Part shown: positions 59,396 to 64,000 of the stretch, piece by piece
Layout: the number at the start of each line of letters is the position of its first letter
Numbering within the stretch: the first letter of the stretch is position 1
Source: Cornus controversa
Lineage: Eukaryota; Streptophyta; Magnoliopsida; Cornales; Cornaceae
Length of the DNA stretch: 64,000 nt
NCBI GenBank assembly: GCA_026545225.1
Contig: CM048853.1
Coordinates: 51,137,755-51,201,754 of the forward strand
Direction of reading: 5' to 3'
Notes under the pieces: generated by a model
Database searches by the model: none
Told to the model about the DNA's origin: nothing
What the model saw: the letters and a program-made list of their open reading frames with translations, nothing else
Program-made: the position numbers and the translations under genes

Positions 59396-59980
59396 ACCAC
59401 TACTTAAAGCCATATTTGATTGGAGAATTTTAATAATTAATTTTTCATTCAATAACTAACCATTTTTTACCAAATCCTCCAACAAACTCAGTAATGAGAG
59501 AGCCTTGACTGTTTTCGCAGGCTTCCAAGTGGAAGCCAACTATTAGCTTTATATATAGAGGGACTCCCAACAAGCCATATAGTTTTGAATAAATTATTAT
59601 GATCTCCTCTAAATTTGATCATATTAGCTAGGGCAGGTAAGGGTAATTTAACTTTAATACATGGCTTACATCATGCATCAATTTGCTGCGAAAGGGAGAT
59701 ATCACTATTAGGTTTACTTTATCTATAATTAGCAAACAAATGATTATTGATGATTATTGATTCATAATAACAACTTTATTTTTTTATAAAGAAAGACCAT
59801 TCCAAACATGACATTAAACAAACACACGTGTACATTTGAGAAAATTAGTGCATTTTCATTAAGTTTTCCATGCCAAAGTAAATACTAATGATTAGAGAAA
59901 AATAGTTCTTGGCAAAGACTATATTATCCTAAATTTTGACAAATTCAAACAGAATTAAACACCCCAAATAACCTGGCATA
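59396..59980. other. Intergenic DNA with a short extra copy of the inverted-arm sequence
   Basis: Near 59850-59895, TTTTCATTAAGTTTTCCATG resembles the segment at 63248-63267 of the right inverted arm (and 14869-14888 of the left). This suggests a small third copy of part of that unit. No gene seen. Confidence 0.4.
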
Positions 59981-60078
59981 GTGTGATGGAGGGAATATTT
60001 GTAGCATATTTTCTTAATCATTTCGATGAGTGTGATGGAGGGAATATTTGTAGCATATTTTCTTAATCATTTCGATGA
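59981..60078. repeat. Perfect 49-bp tandem duplication
   Basis: GTGTGATGGAGGGAATATTT and the following 29 bases are repeated exactly at 60030. No mismatch, so very recent or an assembly artefact. Confidence 0.95.
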
Positions 60079-61306
60079 GATTCTGCCTTTCAACAAAATA
60101 AATTATTTACATACATAAATATATATTAATTATGTGAGTGGGATAATGGGCCTCACAAATAAAATTGGACTAAATCCGATCGACCTGTATATCATTATTC
60201 CTTTTAGAATGCTCAATGAATTCATTTGAGTTCATTTTATCAAAATTTATGAAATACATTTACATATGTTCACACTTAACTTTTAATACTTGGGTCAGGC
60301 TATATAAGGACAAAATTTGTCCTTACTAGTGTGGCCTAATAAGAGAATGACACCTCTTCTGAAATTGAACATGTCATAACCTTGAAGGGTTACAATGTAA
60401 ATTTGAATCATAATCCCACTCAAATGTAAAGGTGTATAGCTTGAATTTTTTGTTTAATTTATTTGTGATGGTATTGGACCTCTTATGATAATTAATTTGA
60501 ATTGATTAAATGACCATTATTTTCCATTTAATTTTGAAATGATTAATTGTTGAAATGTTTATTACTCCCTCCCCCAAAAATTCATATCTCTTTTTCTGGT
60601 TTTTTGATGTCTCAATTGAAATTCAAAGAGAGAAGATATAATATAATAAGGTGCGAGCATCTCATTATAACACTAGCTTGCTCCATCTCATACAACCCAT
60701 CATGATTGCATCACGCAATCAGTGTATCATCACTCTTTTGGGAATGTTTTAATTTACAATTTGTGAAATTTAGGAACAATTTTTAGAACTTGCAGTGTGG
60801 TTTTTGCTAATGGAAAATTTGATGTAAAATATTTTTGATATTTTGTAGTTTTTAGTGATCAGATACCCTCTACTTTTCACTTAGAAATGAGAAGAAATAC
60901 CACTACTCCACATATCTCAATAATTTTTAGAAATAGTTGAATTTTGGATTCATTGATTATTAATATTATTATATTTTCTTTGTCTATACTTTGTGAATTA
61001 AAAGTGTTTATCGTTAATTTAAGAATTTTCATAACTCTGCTCCGTCACATATACTATCTTTAGATGAAACTTGTCATAAGTGGAAGACGGAAAAACATGT
61101 ATATATACATAATATATGTATATTATAATTTTAATCAGCAAAAAAAAACTTGCTACAACTGTGATGAATCTAATGATTAGGAGTTGTTCTATAACAGTCC
61201 TTTGGTTTAAACTTGGTTCAATTAGTTTTAGGCCTTTTTTGTGGACGTTTATGATTGCTCTGGGCTTGGCTAGCATTATCACATGTCACCTTGTAAATTT
61301 ACACCC

Positions 61307-61343
<37 letters not shown>

Positions 61344-61430
61344 GTTTGAATTTCCGAAAAAAAAAATGGTTGTTGTTCACTTCTTAAAACTCCATTCATC
61401 TTATTAGCATAGACGAGTCAAAAAGGAGAA
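60079..61430. other. Intergenic DNA, no gene recognised
   Basis: ATTACTCCCTCCCCCAAAAA at about 60561 looks like one end of a Stowaway-type MITE, but no matching right end was found. A (TA)n stretch lies at 61308-61342. Confidence 0.4.
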
Positions 61431-61439
61431 AATCTCCCC

Positions 61440-61540
61440 ATCTGATGTATTTTGTCACGTGCTACACCTTCCAATCAAAACTCAATATATATTTTTTAAA
61501 AGAAGGTGTACCATGTGACAAAATACACTATTTATTGTAC
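61440..61540. mobile_element. Short foldback element
   Basis: TGTATTTTGTCACGTGCTAC and the next ACCTTC are mirrored by GAAGGTGTACCATGTGACAA and AATACAC, with a loop of about 35 bp. It is a small hairpin-type MITE remnant of unknown class. Confidence 0.6.
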
Positions 61541-62269
61541 ATTTTTAGTCAAAAATAAGATTATATAAGTCTTAATATCTTTAGTATGATAAACAAGAAG
61601 TGACCCTCACTCGAGTTTTAGTGAGTTAAACTCGACTGATTTGCAACCCTTTTAATAACAATTCAATTTAACTAAATTGATTAAAAATATATATAGATCT
61701 CTTAATATCCTTGACATGATAAACAGAATTTGACTAGTAATAACAATTCAATTAACAGAATTTGTTAAAAGAGTATATAATAGTATCTTTCAACTTTTGG
61801 GACACTTTAAAAAGTTGGATATCTTCTCCTCTCTGTAAAAAGACAAAGACCTAAAAAAATGGCAAAAGATAAAGTTTATCTCAACAAAGCTATTGTTACT
61901 GAGTTAAGTTATTCATCATTTTTTCAAAGGAAAAAAAAATAAAATTGATGAAATTCAATACACTTTTTACTATTTGTACACGAGATGTTGTCAAGCCAAA
62001 AAATACATTTATAAAAGAAATAACAAATATACATTAAGCTTACTAAGATAAATAAAAGATTTTTAGAGTAGTTGTATAGTGAAATCTTCTCTTTATCTCA
62101 AAATTGAAGATTGAGGGTTCAAATTTCATAGGGTAAGTTGATAGGTGAGTTAGTTATTCTTAAGGGAAAAAAAATAAAGAAGAAAAAAGAAAATAAAAAT
62201 ATTTTCATGATATTATCAATCTGGAACCTTTTTTTTTTTTTTTTTCAGAAATTAATTTAACAAAATTGT
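61541..62269. other. Intergenic DNA, no gene recognised
   Basis: At 62075-62120, GAGGGTTCAAATTTCA resembles a pol III B box of a SINE, but no A box at proper spacing was clear. The rest is AT-rich. Confidence 0.4.
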
Positions 62270-64000
62270 TAAATTAGTATTGAGGAAATAGTAGTGAATA
62301 ATATTTAGACTTGCACTCCACTTTTTATATATATATTTTTTGTTTTTGAAAATAATAAAATTAAAATGACAATCGTTCTTTAAAAGGCTCTCACAATTCA
62401 CTATTATTCTAAAAAGTATTCTTACAATTTACTTTCGATTTTTTTTTGTTTTGCCATTTTCTTATAAATTAAAAAAATCAAGTCAAATGCTAGTATACAA
62501 AAATGTAGTTCCAATATCATATAACCAAAATAGTAAAATTTTTGTAACAGCAAAACATACTCACCTTTTTACCGCAAACGTAGCGATCCAAATAATTTTG
62601 ATTCTGATACCTTGAACCAAGAGAAACATTAAGTTTCCCTATAATTAGAGAACATGATTCATGAGATACATTTACAGCTACATTTAATATAATTTTTGTA
62701 CCATCAAAAAATACCTATCATTTTACCACAAACGTGACGAACCAAATTATTCTGATTAGTCATGAAAGCAGTAGACAACTAATGTTCTTCAAACAAACTA
62801 CCTGAAACTGAAAATATGGAGTTTTTTTTCAATTTTCTGTTCCATTTGCAATGGGCTCCACCAGCTACAAGTGGCCCGTTTGCAATCTAATAAAAAAAAA
62901 AAAAATAGATTCTTCATCTTCTTTGTTACTCACCAGGCGCAGCTTGAAAAAAGTTGAGGCCTTAGGTAAGAAATTAAAAAGATAATTTTCTAATATTTAA
63001 TACAGTATTATAAATAACATTAATTAGGTCTAAAATAATATATTAATTATCTAATAAAAATGAATATAGAAAAGAATTTTACAAAAGATTTGAGAGATAT
63101 GGATTATGGAATGGGAATTGACAGATACAAATTACCAGAAAAGAAAAAAAAAATCATATAAACACATGCGCACACCACAATTGTGATTCGTTTGACATAC
63201 ATGCTCGTGGCTTCCCTAACCTAAACATTCAAGTAGTGAGGTTCTTTTTCATTAAGTTCTCCATGCTAAATAAATATTTTAATTAGTATGAAATTATATA
63301 TGTGTGTATATATATATATCAAATTTTTTATTAGCCAAAAATACCCACTGCAATACAACATTTGAAAAAAATAATTGGGGTTTCTAATTTTAACAAATTG
63401 TCCAATCCAATACTTAAATTTAGTGCATCACATTTATTCAACTTTCATATTCATCGATCACAATATCAAATAAATCATATCACCGATTTAAAATACCATT
63501 CATTATAATAAAATCCACAATATTCCAATATCAACTAATAAAATTCGATCTCTATCACATGGCTATTCTTACTTACATGATCACTAAGATAACGAAAATA
63601 GTATAACTAAATATCTCTAAACCATCATGTGCTTTCTCAACAAATTATCATTGTCTAACCAATTAAGAGATTCAACTTTCAAATTCATCTACCACAATAT
63701 CAAATAAATCATATCACCAATTAAAATACCATTCATTATAATAAAATTCACAATATTCCAATATCAACTAATAAAATTCAATCTCTTTCACATGGCTATT
63801 CTTACATGATCACTCATACTAAAAAATACACTAAAATAGCAAAAATAGTATAACTAAAAATCTCCAAATCATCACATGTACCAAAAAGTGCTACTTTTTG
63901 AACTAATTATAAACACTAACTAATCTAAGTGTATTTTGTCTCAATTAAACTAATAATATTTAATTACAATTCTTCATAATTTTTGGGTTTTTTTAGATAA
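62270..64000 (-). repeat. Right arm of the large inverted duplication
   Basis: The reverse complement matches 13515-16205 over its whole length, including the doubled 250-bp block (63420-63835), and is still matching at the window edge. It lacks the MITE found in the left arm. The match stops near 62275, inside the segment equivalent to intron 3 of the DA1-like gene. Confidence 0.9.
62566..62763 (-). pseudogene. 5-prime fragment of a DA1-like gene, broken inverted copy
   Basis: On the minus strand an ATG at 62763 opens a 45-bp fusion of exon 1 and exon 2 sequence (MTNQNNLVRHVCGKM). It was made by a deletion that removed intron 1, the rest of exon 1 and part of exon 2. The first LIM cysteine is arginine, and the exon 2 donor GT is AT. 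The exon 3 equivalent (about 62638-62566) has a one-base frame change, so no LIM finger could be made. No later exons follow. It is a dead partial copy of the gene at 15376-21380. Confidence 0.8.

Noticed and set aside
60561-60600. Stowaway-type end CTCCCTCC
   Set aside because: No matching right end or TA duplication was found, so no element is called.

Overview
The window is nuclear DNA from a flowering plant, most likely a dicot. It is AT-rich, its genes have short exons and AT-rich introns, and it holds plant-only families: a GPI-anchored lipid-transfer protein, a REM-type B3 protein, a DA1-type LIM-peptidase, FAR1/MULE and plant-type Ulp1 genes. Real genes are few; most of the rest is mobile DNA, its relics, and many local tandem duplications. 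All exon models below come from reading splice sites and frames by eye.

Layout. 0-8 kb: low-complexity DNA, a foldback MITE, a Stowaway MITE, an LTR-like block and a PIF/Harbinger-type element with a TAA target duplication. 8.4-9.4 kb: a three-exon lipid-transfer gene on the minus strand. 10-15 kb: short repeats and two copies of one MITE-like family. 15.4-21.4 kb: a nine-exon DA1-like gene on the plus strand, with a copia gag fossil in intron 4. Its promoter and first exons are repeated in inverted orientation at 62.3-64.0 kb, 46 kb away, as a broken copy that runs off the window. 23-28 kb: AT-rich repeats and a Helitron-like block. 29.2-31.2 kb: an LTR-like block carrying about 34 copies of a 35-bp CTCGAG repeat. 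31.6-32.6 kb: a REM/B3 gene on the minus strand whose second B3 domain is cut by a stop. 36-39 kb: a LINE fragment, a SEC23-like exon relic and a foldback MITE.

40.7-51.5 kb is the most notable region. An intact five-exon FAR1/MURA transposase-type gene (848 aa, plus strand) lies between two long tandem arrays of the same 45-bp unit in opposite orientation. Facing it on the minus strand is an intact twelve-exon gene (884 aa) joining an HMG-box-like N-terminus to a Ulp1-type cysteine protease. All exon phases agree in both genes. Together they look like a large, recently active Mutator-like element of the ULP-carrying kind. Its outer ends were not found.

52-62 kb: LINE fragments, a last-exon relic of the 20S proteasome subunit PAA, and several small tandem duplications. 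No rRNA, tRNA gene or CRISPR array was recognised.
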